This document shows positions 1-5,607 of a stretch of 5,607 nt of DNA, piece after piece. The notes below the pieces were generated by a model. It worked only from the letters and a program-made list of their open reading frames with translations. It ran no database searches and was not told the DNA's origin. The position numbers were made by a program, and so were the translations under genes. Source of the DNA: Bacteroidales bacterium (GTDB lineage Bacteria > Bacteroidota > Bacteroidia > Bacteroidales > DYOH01). Each line of letters begins with the position of its first letter. The first letter of the stretch is position 1. The stretch is from assembly GCA_030632545.1 (NCBI GenBank), contig DAOVUO010000210.1, forward strand, positions 1 to 5,607, in the 5' to 3' direction.

Positions 1-5
1 ATTCA

Positions 6-32
6 AAAATGCTAAGCATGCATAATTTTTTT
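6..32 (+). terminator. possible weak intrinsic terminator of an upstream gene
   Basis: ATGC (9-12) and GCAT (16-19) form a four-pair stem over a TAA loop, or ATGC can pair with the second GCAT at 20-23 with A/T pairs outside it. A run of seven T follows at 26-32. This is the shape of an intrinsic terminator on the + strand but the stem is very short and no gene end is visible to its left, so this is a guess. The rest of 1-87 is A/T-rich leader of the first gene, with nothing else recognisable. Confidence 0.2.
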
Positions 33-87
33 ACTATTAACTTCCAATTTACTTAAAAAACCATTATTTTGGCCGAAAATATTTAAA

Positions 88-576
88 ATGATTGAAGCAA
101 ATAATACAAAATTCAGAAAACAAGTAATAAATCCATGGGTTTTCAAACTATATATGCTAAAAGAACTCCCTTTAGCACTTTTTTCTCGCCTTAGAGTTAA
201 AAAACTAAGTGCCGAAGAAGCTCATGTTACTATTCCTTTTGGATACCGTACCAAAAACCCATTCCAATCTATGTATTTTGGAGCTCAAGCAATGGCGGCA
301 GAACTTTCAACAGGATTATTGGCCATAAATACAATTCAAGCAAGCAAAAAGAAAGTTTCCATGCTGGTTTTTGATATGAATGCTCATTTTTCGAAAAAAG
401 CACGTACAAAAATTACTTTTGTTTGTAAAGATGGACTTAAAATAATTGAAGCGGTAGAAAAAACTATTGAAACTGGCGAAGGTGTGACTGTAGAAGTAAA
501 TTCAATTGGTACGGATGAAATGGGCGATGAAGTATCTCGTTTTACTTACGTTTGGACTTTTAAAGGGAAGAAATAA
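88..576 (+). CDS. DUF4442 family protein, hotdog-fold thioesterase-like
   Basis: The 162-residue product resembles the DUF4442 family, which has the hotdog fold of acyl-CoA thioesterases; members are small cytoplasmic proteins whose substrates are mostly unknown. Visible landmarks are the N-terminal segment with NPWVFKLYML and LPLALFSRLRV (residues 15-37), the strand VTIPFGYRTKNPF (47-59), and the central hotdog helix SMYFGAQAMAAELSTGLLAI (61-80) carrying the acidic residue E72, where hotdog thioesterases often place a catalytic acid. Further strands follow (ISO 90-96 VSMLVFD, 107-113, 117-127, 133-139, 150-158). Length is normal for the family and no signal peptide or membrane span is seen, so it appears complete. 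The ATG at 88 is preceded by A/T-rich sequence without a Shine-Dalgarno site, as is usual in Bacteroidota. It stands alone: the next gene is 276 bp away across a repeat array that starts immediately after the TAA. Family assignment is by pattern recognition; enzyme activity is inference. Confidence 0.8.
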   Translation: MIEANNTKFRKQVINPWVFKLYMLKELPLALFSRLRVKKLSAEEAHVTIPFGYRTKNPFQSMYFGAQAMAAELSTGLLAINTIQASKKKVSMLVFDMNAHFSKKARTKITFVCKDGLKIIEAVEKTIETGEGVTVEVNSIGTDEMGDEVSRFTYVWTFKGKK

Positions 577-825
577 GTTTTGAGTGAGAGGAAGTTATAA
601 GTGAACTAGAGTTTTGAGTGAGCTAAAATTATGAGTGAGAGGAAGTTATAAGTGACTGAAGTTATGAGTGAGCTAGAGTTTTGAGTGAACTAAAGTTATA
701 AGAGAGATAAAGGTGCAAGTAAGATAAGATTCTGAATTAGAATAAATTACGAGTGAACTAAAGTTTTGAGTGAAATAAGGTTATGAGTGAAATAAGGTTA
801 TGAGTGAGCTTAAGTTATGAGTCTG
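577..825 (+). repeat. degenerate 17-bp tandem repeat array, about 14.7 units
   Basis: Consensus unit GTTWTGAGTGARCTAAA. Unit starts read by hand: 577, 594, 611, 628, 645 (16 bp), 661, 678, 695, 712 (16 bp, diverged), 728 (18 bp, diverged), 746, 763, 780, 797 and a partial unit at 814-825. TGAGTGA is the most conserved core. A 24-bp block is identical at 581-604 and 632-655 (three units apart), and another at 767-790 and 784-807 (one unit apart), so units have been copied in blocks. The period is not a multiple of three and the unit carries TGA, TGA and TAA, so no long ORF can pass through on +. The unit has no internal dyad, so it is neither a CRISPR nor an iteron with palindromic half-sites. 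By hand count the + strand has 70 G but only 11 C. Function unknown; the array fills most of the gap between the DUF4442 and glycosyltransferase genes. Confidence 0.92.
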
Positions 826-828
826 TAA
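783..828 (+). other. chain of three minimal ORFs overlapping by ATGA
   Basis: In the last repeat units ATG at 783 reads MSEIRL and stops with TGA at 801-803; ATG at 800 reads MSELKL and stops at 818-820; ATG at 817 reads MSL and stops with TAA at 826-828, in frame with and 24 nt before the glycosyltransferase ATG at 853. Each stop overlaps the next start as ATGA, a direct result of the 17-nt period (six codons plus stop, minus four). The ORFs are visible in the sequence; that they are translated or couple ribosomes toward the downstream gene is only a hypothesis, and no ribosome binding site supports it. Confidence 0.2.
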
Positions 829-852
829 ATTGCAATAACTAGCAAAAAAACT

Positions 853-1959
853 ATGCGAATTATTTTGTGTGTAAGTAATGATTTAACAGCCGACCAACGA
901 GTTCACAAAATGGCAGTTTCGTTGCAGGAACTAAATGCTGAAATTCTTATAATTGGTCGAAAACATAAAAAAAGTACTAAGCTTAAAGCAAGAACGTACA
1001 AAACTCGTCGTTTTCGACTAATTTTTAATAAAAAAGCTCTTTTTTATGCAGAACTAAATATTCGACTATTTTTCTATCTCTTATTTCACAAATATAAAAT
1101 TGCTGTTGCCAACGATGCCGATACTTTATTGGCAGTTTACTGGGCATCAAAAATTAAAAAAAGAGAAATGGTTTTTGATAGCCACGAAATTTTTAGCGAA
1201 GTACCTGAATTATCAAACAGACCAAAAATTAAGCAAATATGGCAAGCAATAGAAAATAAGTACATTCCAAAACTTAAAAACTGCATTACTGTTTGCGACT
1301 CTATAGCACATTATTATCTAAAAAAATATAACACAAAATTTGTTGTTATTCCAAACCTACCTTTAGAGCAAAAAATTACTCCTAAAACCAGAGCGGATTT
1401 TAATCTTCCTAACAATTCAAAAATACTAATCTACCAAGGTGCAATAAATAAAGCTAGAGGCATTGAATTAATGATTGATAGTTTAAAATACCTAGAAAAT
1501 TGGATTTTAGTTATTGCAGGAAAAGGAGATATCGAAAATGAGTTAAAAAATAAAATAAGTCAGCAAAATTTGAGCTCGAAAGTATATTTTATGGGGCAGC
1601 TAGATTTTGACACCTTAAAATCGTTAACAGCCTTGGCGGACATTGGATTAAGCTTAGAAGAAGATATGGGTTTAAATTATCGTTTTGCCCTACCGAATAA
1701 GCTATTTGATTATACTCATGCAGAAATTCCTGTTATAGTTTCTAATCTGCCCGAAATGAAAAAATGGGTAAAAGCTACGCAAGTAGGTGAAGTATTACGT
1801 ATAAGGTCACCAAAAAATTTGGCGATTCTTATAAATAAAGTGTACCAAAAAAGTGAAAATAAATTCTGGAATTTTTATATAAATAATGCATTTAATAAAT
1901 TATTTTGGTCAAATAACCAAAAAAAATTGCATAATATCTATAAGAAATTAATTTTGTAG
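853..1959 (+). CDS. glycosyltransferase, GT-B fold, family 4-like
   Basis: The 368-residue product looks like a GT-B retaining glycosyltransferase that moves a sugar from a nucleotide-activated donor onto a surface glycan or lipid acceptor at the cytoplasmic face of the inner membrane. The N-terminal Rossmann half begins MRIILCVSNDLTADQRVHKMA (NDL 9-11, DQRVHK 14-19), a signature common in Bacteroidota glycosyltransferases, followed by a hydrophobic/basic stretch (60-80) that could touch the membrane, NDAD (87-90) and DSHE (109-112). The donor-binding half starts near 188 with ILIYQGAINKARG (191-203, the phosphate-binding loop), then IAGKGD (221-226), VYFMG (244-248), and YRFALPNKLFDY (276-287), where D286 lies at the place usually held by Glu. 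The start at 853 is the first ATG after an in-frame stop at 826-828; the leader is A-rich with no Shine-Dalgarno. murB starts 17 nt downstream, suggesting one transcript. Donor and acceptor cannot be told from sequence; no other glycan genes are in view. Confidence 0.88.
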   Translation: MRIILCVSNDLTADQRVHKMAVSLQELNAEILIIGRKHKKSTKLKARTYKTRRFRLIFNKKALFYAELNIRLFFYLLFHKYKIAVANDADTLLAVYWASKIKKREMVFDSHEIFSEVPELSNRPKIKQIWQAIENKYIPKLKNCITVCDSIAHYYLKKYNTKFVVIPNLPLEQKITPKTRADFNLPNNSKILIYQGAINKARGIELMIDSLKYLENWILVIAGKGDIENELKNKISQQNLSSKVYFMGQLDFDTLKSLTALADIGLSLEEDMGLNYRFALPNKLFDYTHAEIPVIVSNLPEMKKWVKATQVGEVLRIRSPKNLAILINKVYQKSENKFWNFYINNAFNKLFWSNNQKKLHNIYKKLIL

Positions 1960-1976
1960 TTGAAAACTAAAGTAAA

Positions 1977-2990
1977 ATGCGACGAATAATAAAAAAATTC
2001 AATCTGAAAAAATTCAATACATTTGGTATTGAGGTGATTGCTGACTACTTTTTTGCTTTCACAGATATTATAGACCTAAAATCATTTCTTAAAAATGACC
2101 TTTATAATCACCTCGACAAACAAGTTTTGGGTGGAGGAAGTAATATTTTACTCACAAAAGATTTTAAAGGTGTAATTATTCATCCTTTTTGTAAAGACAT
2201 CGTTAAAAAGAAAACTACAAGCAATTCCTACTTAATTAAAGCTGATGCTGGTGTAAATTGGGATTCTTTTGTGGAAAAATGTGTAGAAAATAATTGGTAC
2301 GGTTTGGAAAATCTTTCAGGTATTCCGGGCAAAGTAGGTGCTGCACCAATTCAAAACATTGGAGCTTACGGTGTAGAACTTAAAGATTTTATTGAAAAAA
2401 TAGAGACCATTAATTTAGAAACTCACGAACTTGAAATATTTTATCACGACCAATGTAATTTTGGATACCGTGATAGTATTTTTAAACAAAGTTTGAAAGG
2501 TAAACATGTAATTACTGCAGTTTATTTTAGCTTATTAAAAGAGCCAAATTTAGTAACAAGCTATAAAGCAGTTGAGGAAGAGCTTAATAAAATTGGACCA
2601 GCAACGGCACAAAATCTTCGTAAGGCAATACTAAACATTAGAGAATCAAAATTGCCTAAACCAATAGATTTTCCAAATGCTGGCAGTTTTTTCAAAAACC
2701 CTATTATTTCTTTATCCGAATTTAAAAAAATTAAAAGTAAAAACCCTGAAATACCACATTACATAGAATCTGATAAAAAAGTTAAGATTCCAGCAGCTTG
2801 GTTAATTGAGCAATGCGGATTTAAAGGCTACAAAAATGGGAAAGTTGCCGTACACGACAAACAGGCTTTAGTTATTATAAACACAGGAGGAGCAAAAGCA
2901 AAAGATATTCTTAATCTTGCTGATAAAATTTGTTCTAAAGTCAAAAAGACTTTTGGCATTCAACTCGAAAAAGAAATTAATTTAATTTAA
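1977..2990 (+). CDS. murB: UDP-N-acetylenolpyruvoylglucosamine reductase MurB
   Basis: MurB is the cytoplasmic FAD enzyme that reduces UDP-GlcNAc-enolpyruvate with NADPH to UDP-MurNAc, the second committed step of peptidoglycan synthesis. The 337-residue product matches the E. coli-like type I form in length and in having the GYRDS motif. FAD-binding landmarks are LKKFNTFGI (10-18), VLGGGSNILLT (50-60) and the signature GIPGKVGAAPIQNIGAYG (115-132). Catalytic residues appear intact: R165 in GYRDSIFK (163-170), the proton-donating serine S237 in NAGSFFKNP (234-242), and the C-terminal glutamate, most likely E333 in LEKEINLI. The C-terminal domain AAWLIEQCGFKGYKNGKVAVHDKQALVIIN (273-302) is typical. 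It follows the glycosyltransferase by 17 nt in the same direction and is probably translated from the same message. No clear intrinsic terminator follows it; it converges with the receptor gene on the other strand. Confidence 0.97.
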   Translation: MRRIIKKFNLKKFNTFGIEVIADYFFAFTDIIDLKSFLKNDLYNHLDKQVLGGGSNILLTKDFKGVIIHPFCKDIVKKKTTSNSYLIKADAGVNWDSFVEKCVENNWYGLENLSGIPGKVGAAPIQNIGAYGVELKDFIEKIETINLETHELEIFYHDQCNFGYRDSIFKQSLKGKHVITAVYFSLLKEPNLVTSYKAVEEELNKIGPATAQNLRKAILNIRESKLPKPIDFPNAGSFFKNPIISLSEFKKIKSKNPEIPHYIESDKKVKIPAAWLIEQCGFKGYKNGKVAVHDKQALVIINTGGAKAKDILNLADKICSKVKKTFGIQLEKEINLI

Positions 2991-3046
2991 AATGCTTTAG
3001 GAATTGTTCGGGAAATCATTGAAGTTGCGTGTATCCAATTAAGTGT

Positions 3047-3070
3047 AAAAACTGTAATTCAAACAATTAC
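3047..3070 (-). terminator. weak intrinsic terminator of the TonB-dependent receptor gene
   Basis: Read on the - strand, GTAATT (3070-3065) and AATTAC (3059-3054) form a perfect six-pair stem with a five-base loop, followed after two bases by five T (3051-3047). It begins 6 nt past the receptor stop codon. Stem is nearly all A/T so its strength is doubtful; on the + strand no T run follows, so it does not obviously serve murB. Confidence 0.4.
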
Positions 3071-3075
3071 TAAAA

Positions 3076-5256
3076 TTATTTGCCAAATTCGAATTTAGCA
3101 CCAAAACTAAAGGTAAAACCAGACTGAGGAATTGTAGCAGTATAAATTCCTAATTGTTCATAAATCCCACCATGATAAATTTTCTGATTCAATACATTTT
3201 CGAAATGCGCAGAAAAACTAAAATGCGGAAAAATATCATTTAAACTGAAATCTAAATCCAAATTTGAATAACCATCTTGCATATTGTCGGCAAAAATGGC
3301 TGTATTTGAGTTATACATATCGCCAATTAGCTTAAATCTAGCTGAAAATGTAAGCAGTTCAAACAAATCGTGGATAGTAATAGTAGACCAAAATTTATGC
3401 ATTGAAATTCGTGGAACAAAACTCTCATTATCATCACTATCTATTGAAATAGCATTTGTGTACGAATAATAAGCTTGTATGACACTACGTTTAAGCACTT
3501 TTGCTTTCAATGATATCTCAGAACCAACAATTTTCTGTAATCCAATATTTTCGTTTCTTAAGCCACTTGTATAAATATCAAAATATTTATTATACACCGA
3601 GTCAGTAGGATAAACAGCATAAAGTTTACGCTCAATTAAATTTTCCAATTTATTATAATAGACCAATGCCGAAAACTCTAAATTACTAAAAAATATTTGC
3701 GAGAAACCAATATCCCTAGATGTTATCATCTGAGGACTTAGCATCCAAGTCGAATTATTTCGGTTTATTTCAGCGGTAGAAAGCATTGCAACAGTAGCAG
3801 TCCCAAATTGCTCATATTGATGAAATAATGAAGGTGCTTGATAAGCAGTTCCATAGTTTAATTTAAGCTTCATTCCTTCCCAAGGTCGAATAATTGCACC
3901 AAAACGAGGATTAAATATTGATTTGTAAGCAGTTGAATAATCAGCACGCAGTCCAATTGTGAAATCAAAAAAATCCCAAGGACTAAAAGTAAATTGTCCA
4001 AAACCTGCAAATCTATTCTCTTTAATGCTTAAATTATCATTAATTATAGTAGCATTATTCCCATCATAGATACTAGATACACCAAGAATTTCATCATTTG
4101 CATAAGGTGGAATGCTAGAAGTGGATTCAAAATCAAGCCCTACTATAAACTGAAATTTATCTGAAAAAACCTGATTATAAGAAATTTCACTTCGCAATGC
4201 TTTATCTTTACCAGTCATAAACTGTTTATAAGTATCAACAGTAATTCCAGGTATTAGCCATTTATAAAACAAGCTATTTTTATCCTGCAAATGAACTAAA
4301 TAACTAATATCAAAATTCAAGTTTCCACCATTTTCAAACTCTTTTTTATAATCTATCCACCACATATCAGTGGTAGTTTTCCATTTATTTTCAGCACTAT
4401 AGATATAAATTTGTGGACTTAATCCCATAGCATTTCCTTCATCAAATTGCTGTCGATAATAGTTTAAAGAAAAATTTCGGTAACGTAAGTAAGTGTAAAT
4501 ATTATGATCATTTATTTTCTGTATATCAACATCTTCTAATATATCTGCATAAGTACCAACAAAATCATAAAGCGTGTCGCTACCCACAACAGAAAAACCC
4601 TCAGAAGTATATTGACGAGCACATATCTGAAAAGATAAATCGTCTGTAAATTTTACAATTGATTGCAGAGCGACATTAATTGAATTAAAAGAGCCATAAT
4701 TAAGAGTAGCAGATATATTTTTACTTCCATTTTCAGCCTCATCAACATCCTCATTATCATCAATAAAAACAATATTAATAATTCCAGAAAATGCATCTGC
4801 ACCATAAATAGCAGAAGCTGGGCCAAAAATAATCTCTACCCGAACAGCTTTACAAATATTTATTGAATTCCCAACTGACAAAAAAGTTCCAGATGGTGGG
4901 TTAAGCTTATGTCCATCAATCAAAACCAAAAATCTATCATTTCCTGCAATTCCCCTAATAGAATAAAACTCACCAAACCGACCAGCATTATCTGTAATAT
5001 CAAAGCCTGGTACATCTTTCAATAAATCAGATAAATCAGAATACCCTCTTTCCTTTATTTGATGATTTGTAAGTACAATAATTGAACTCGACACCTCATC
5101 AAGGCTTTGCTTATAACGACTATGTCCAGAAATTGGAATATTCATTAGGTCTTTAAGCGACATATCTATTAGTGTACTAACAGTACTATCTTGTTGAGCA
5201 ACAAGAACAAAGTTGGATAAAATGAAATATACAAATGCTGTAAGCTTTTGTTTCAT
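3076..5256 (-). CDS. TonB-dependent outer-membrane receptor, BtuB/CirA-like
   Basis: A 726-residue outer-membrane transporter of the plug-plus-22-strand-barrel type, which takes up scarce ligands (metal chelates, cofactors or similar) using TonB/ExbBD energy. A signal peptide occupies residues 1-20 (K2, K4, hydrophobic core, cleavage likely after LVA). A SLKDLMNIPI segment (33-42) precedes the plug, as in many BtuB/CirA-like receptors. Plug landmarks: SSIIVLTNHQIKERGYSDLSDLLKDVPG (57-84), YSIRGIAGNDRFLVLIDG (98-115) and VEIIFGPASAIYGADAFSGIINI (140-162). An acidic stretch (166-175) leads to the barrel, with the typical FGQFTFSPW (419-427), LRADYSTAY...NPRFG (436-453), LKLNYGTAYQAPSLFHQYEQFG (464-485) and the C-terminal strand FTFSFGAKFEFGK (714-726). 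There is no N-terminal carboxypeptidase-regulatory domain and no SusD partner, so it is not a SusC-type glycan importer. F144 replaces the usual Arg of RGP. Substrate unknown; no cobalamin riboswitch or Fur-like box was recognised upstream. The gene starts at the first ATG, 187 bp after the end of the preceding - strand gene. Confidence 0.93.
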   Translation of the reverse strand: MKQKLTAFVYFILSNFVLVAQQDSTVSTLIDMSLKDLMNIPISGHSRYKQSLDEVSSSIIVLTNHQIKERGYSDLSDLLKDVPGFDITDNAGRFGEFYSIRGIAGNDRFLVLIDGHKLNPPSGTFLSVGNSINICKAVRVEIIFGPASAIYGADAFSGIINIVFIDDNEDVDEAENGSKNISATLNYGSFNSINVALQSIVKFTDDLSFQICARQYTSEGFSVVGSDTLYDFVGTYADILEDVDIQKINDHNIYTYLRYRNFSLNYYRQQFDEGNAMGLSPQIYIYSAENKWKTTTDMWWIDYKKEFENGGNLNFDISYLVHLQDKNSLFYKWLIPGITVDTYKQFMTGKDKALRSEISYNQVFSDKFQFIVGLDFESTSSIPPYANDEILGVSSIYDGNNATIINDNLSIKENRFAGFGQFTFSPWDFFDFTIGLRADYSTAYKSIFNPRFGAIIRPWEGMKLKLNYGTAYQAPSLFHQYEQFGTATVAMLSTAEINRNNSTWMLSPQMITSRDIGFSQIFFSNLEFSALVYYNKLENLIERKLYAVYPTDSVYNKYFDIYTSGLRNENIGLQKIVGSEISLKAKVLKRSVIQAYYSYTNAISIDSDDNESFVPRISMHKFWSTITIHDLFELLTFSARFKLIGDMYNSNTAIFADNMQDGYSNLDLDFSLNDIFPHFSFSAHFENVLNQKIYHGGIYEQLGIYTATIPQSGFTFSFGAKFEFGK

Positions 5257-5301
5257 ATTAGTCTCTCATAAAATATAAGTTACAATAATAATACTTCCCC
5301 G

Positions 5302-5355
5302 ATTGCATAAAATACTTACTAACTGAATTAGCTAGTAAGCTTTTTATGCCGCAAT
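5302..5355. repeat. long imperfect inverted repeat (hairpin) in the receptor gene leader
   Basis: On + the left arm runs 5302-5321 and the right arm 5333-5355, around an 11-base centre. Pairing: CTTACTA (5315-5321) with TAGTAAG (5333-5339), a two-by-two mismatch, GCATAAAA (5305-5312) with TTTTATGC (5342-5349), then ATT (5302-5304) with AAT (5353-5355) across a three-base bulge: 18 pairs in all. It lies 46 to 99 nt upstream of the receptor start codon. On - no T run follows, so it is not a standard terminator in the direction of the neighbouring genes; on + it is followed by TTTTT (5355-5359), but no + gene lies before it. It may be an RNA structure in the 5' leader or a protein-binding dyad; function unknown. 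Confidence 0.7.
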
Positions 5356-5366
5356 TTTTATACCGA

Positions 5367-5397
5367 ATTTTGAACTAAAATTTTGAACTAAAATTTT
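5367..5397 (+). repeat. 13-bp direct repeat, about 2.4 copies
   Basis: ATTTTGAACTAAA occurs perfectly at 5367-5379 and 5380-5392, with ATTTT of a third copy at 5393-5397. It sits between the weak terminator of the right-edge gene and the hairpin of the receptor leader. The unit equals GTTTTGAGTGAACTAAA of the 17-bp array with GTGA removed and the first base changed, in the same orientation. It may be coincidence of A/T-rich sequence, a remnant of the same repeat family, or paired binding sites. Confidence 0.65.
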
Positions 5398-5427
5398 AAA
5401 AAACATGAAGTATATCCCACAATTCAT
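5398..5427 (-). terminator. weak intrinsic terminator of the right-edge gene
   Basis: On the - strand ATGAA (5427-5423) pairs with TTCAT (5409-5405), possibly extended by one T-A pair past a mismatch, and after one G a run of six T follows (5403-5398). It begins 17 nt past the stop codon of the partial gene at 5444. Placement and T run fit a terminator; the stem is short and A/T-rich. If real, the receptor gene is transcribed from its own promoter in the remaining leader. Confidence 0.4.
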
Positions 5428-5443
5428 CATACTAAATCTAATA

Positions 5444-5607
5444 TCATTTTTTAACTGAGAAAAGCTTTTCTACTTTCTTCCCTCCTGATTTAATGACTAC
5501 TTTATACTTTGCAATTTGTAAATAATATTTATCATTATCAGCTTTTTTAAGACTAATTGTATTTTTTGATTCCTTATTAAGTTCCTGCTCAAATTTATCC
5601 TTTGCAG
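5444..5607 (-). CDS. C-terminal fragment of an unidentified protein
   Basis: Reading the - strand from 5605 there is an open frame of 53 codons to a TGA at 5446-5444; the gene enters from beyond the window, so its start is not visible. The other two frames are closed by stops over this stretch, and the frame ends cleanly before a terminator-like hairpin, which supports it being a real gene end. The fragment is lysine-rich (15 of 53) and ends YYLQIAKYKVVIKSGGKKVEKLFSVKK written here in parts: YYLQIAKYKVVIKS then GGKKVEKLFSVKK. That pattern reads as two beta-strands joined by a GG turn, as at the end of extracellular beta-sandwich domains; a weak likeness to Bacteroidota type IX secretion C-terminal domains is noted but not claimed. 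It points the same way as the receptor gene 187 bp downstream. Family not recognised. Confidence 0.6.
   Translation of the reverse strand, partial: AKDKFEQELNKESKNTISLKKADNDKYYLQIAKYKVVIKSGGKKVEKLFSVKK

Noticed and set aside
64..71. Bacteroidota-type promoter element TTATTTTG before the DUF4442 gene
   Set aside because: Seven of eight bases fit TAnnTTTG but no TTG element lies at the expected distance upstream, and such matches are common in A/T-rich DNA.
577..825. CRISPR array or replication iterons
   Set aside because: Units are contiguous without unique spacers, are too short and have no dyad; no cas or replication gene is present.
853..1959. D286 in place of the usual Glu as a sign of a dead glycosyltransferase
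   Set aside because: Asp can stand in for Glu, the other donor-site motifs are intact and the frame is open, so inactivity is not supported.
3284..3469. 61-codon ORF on + inside the receptor gene
   Set aside because: It is wholly antisense to the receptor barrel, has no recognisable domain and no context; a shadow of the real gene.
5270..5290. Promoter-like TATTATTG and TATATTTT on - before the receptor gene
   Set aside because: Each fits TAnnTTTG in seven of eight bases but neither has a TTG element at the right spacing; A/T-rich background explains them.
5257..5443. Cobalamin riboswitch upstream of a BtuB-like receptor
   Set aside because: No B12-box-like sequence was found on the - strand and the only strong structure is a single hairpin; the leader is also short for that riboswitch.

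Overview
The window looks like a chromosomal segment of a low-GC member of the Bacteroidota. Grounds: strongly AT-rich coding and non-coding DNA, start codons preceded by A/T-rich stretches instead of clear Shine-Dalgarno sites, an outer-membrane TonB-dependent receptor, a glycosyltransferase of the NDLxxDQRVxK type, and a lysine/asparagine-rich proteome. Genus cannot be decided from the sequence.

Layout, left to right. Positions 1-87 are non-coding with a possible weak hairpin. A small DUF4442 (hotdog-fold, thioesterase-like) gene runs on + at 88-576. Directly after its stop codon begins a degenerate tandem array of a 17-bp unit, about 14.7 copies (577-825), which fills almost the whole gap to the next gene. 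A family 4-like glycosyltransferase (853-1959) and murB (1977-2990) follow on + only 17 nt apart and are probably co-transcribed; one modifies sugars or builds surface glycans, the other makes UDP-MurNAc for peptidoglycan. They converge on a TonB-dependent outer-membrane receptor on - (3076-5256), separated by 85 bp holding a weak terminator for the receptor gene. Upstream of the receptor lies a 187-bp leader with a long imperfect inverted repeat (5302-5355), a 13-bp direct repeat (5367-5397) and a weak terminator (5398-5427). The right edge holds the last 53 codons of another - strand gene (5444-5607), too short for a confident identification.

The protein-coding genes are ordinary. The parts not explained by known families are non-coding: the 17-bp array, in which every ATG-bearing unit opens a tiny ORF and the last three overlap by ATGA and end 24 nt before the glycosyltransferase start; the related 13-bp repeat on the far side of the receptor gene; and the hairpin in the receptor leader. 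No CRISPR array, insertion sequence, tRNA, rRNA or recognised riboswitch was seen.
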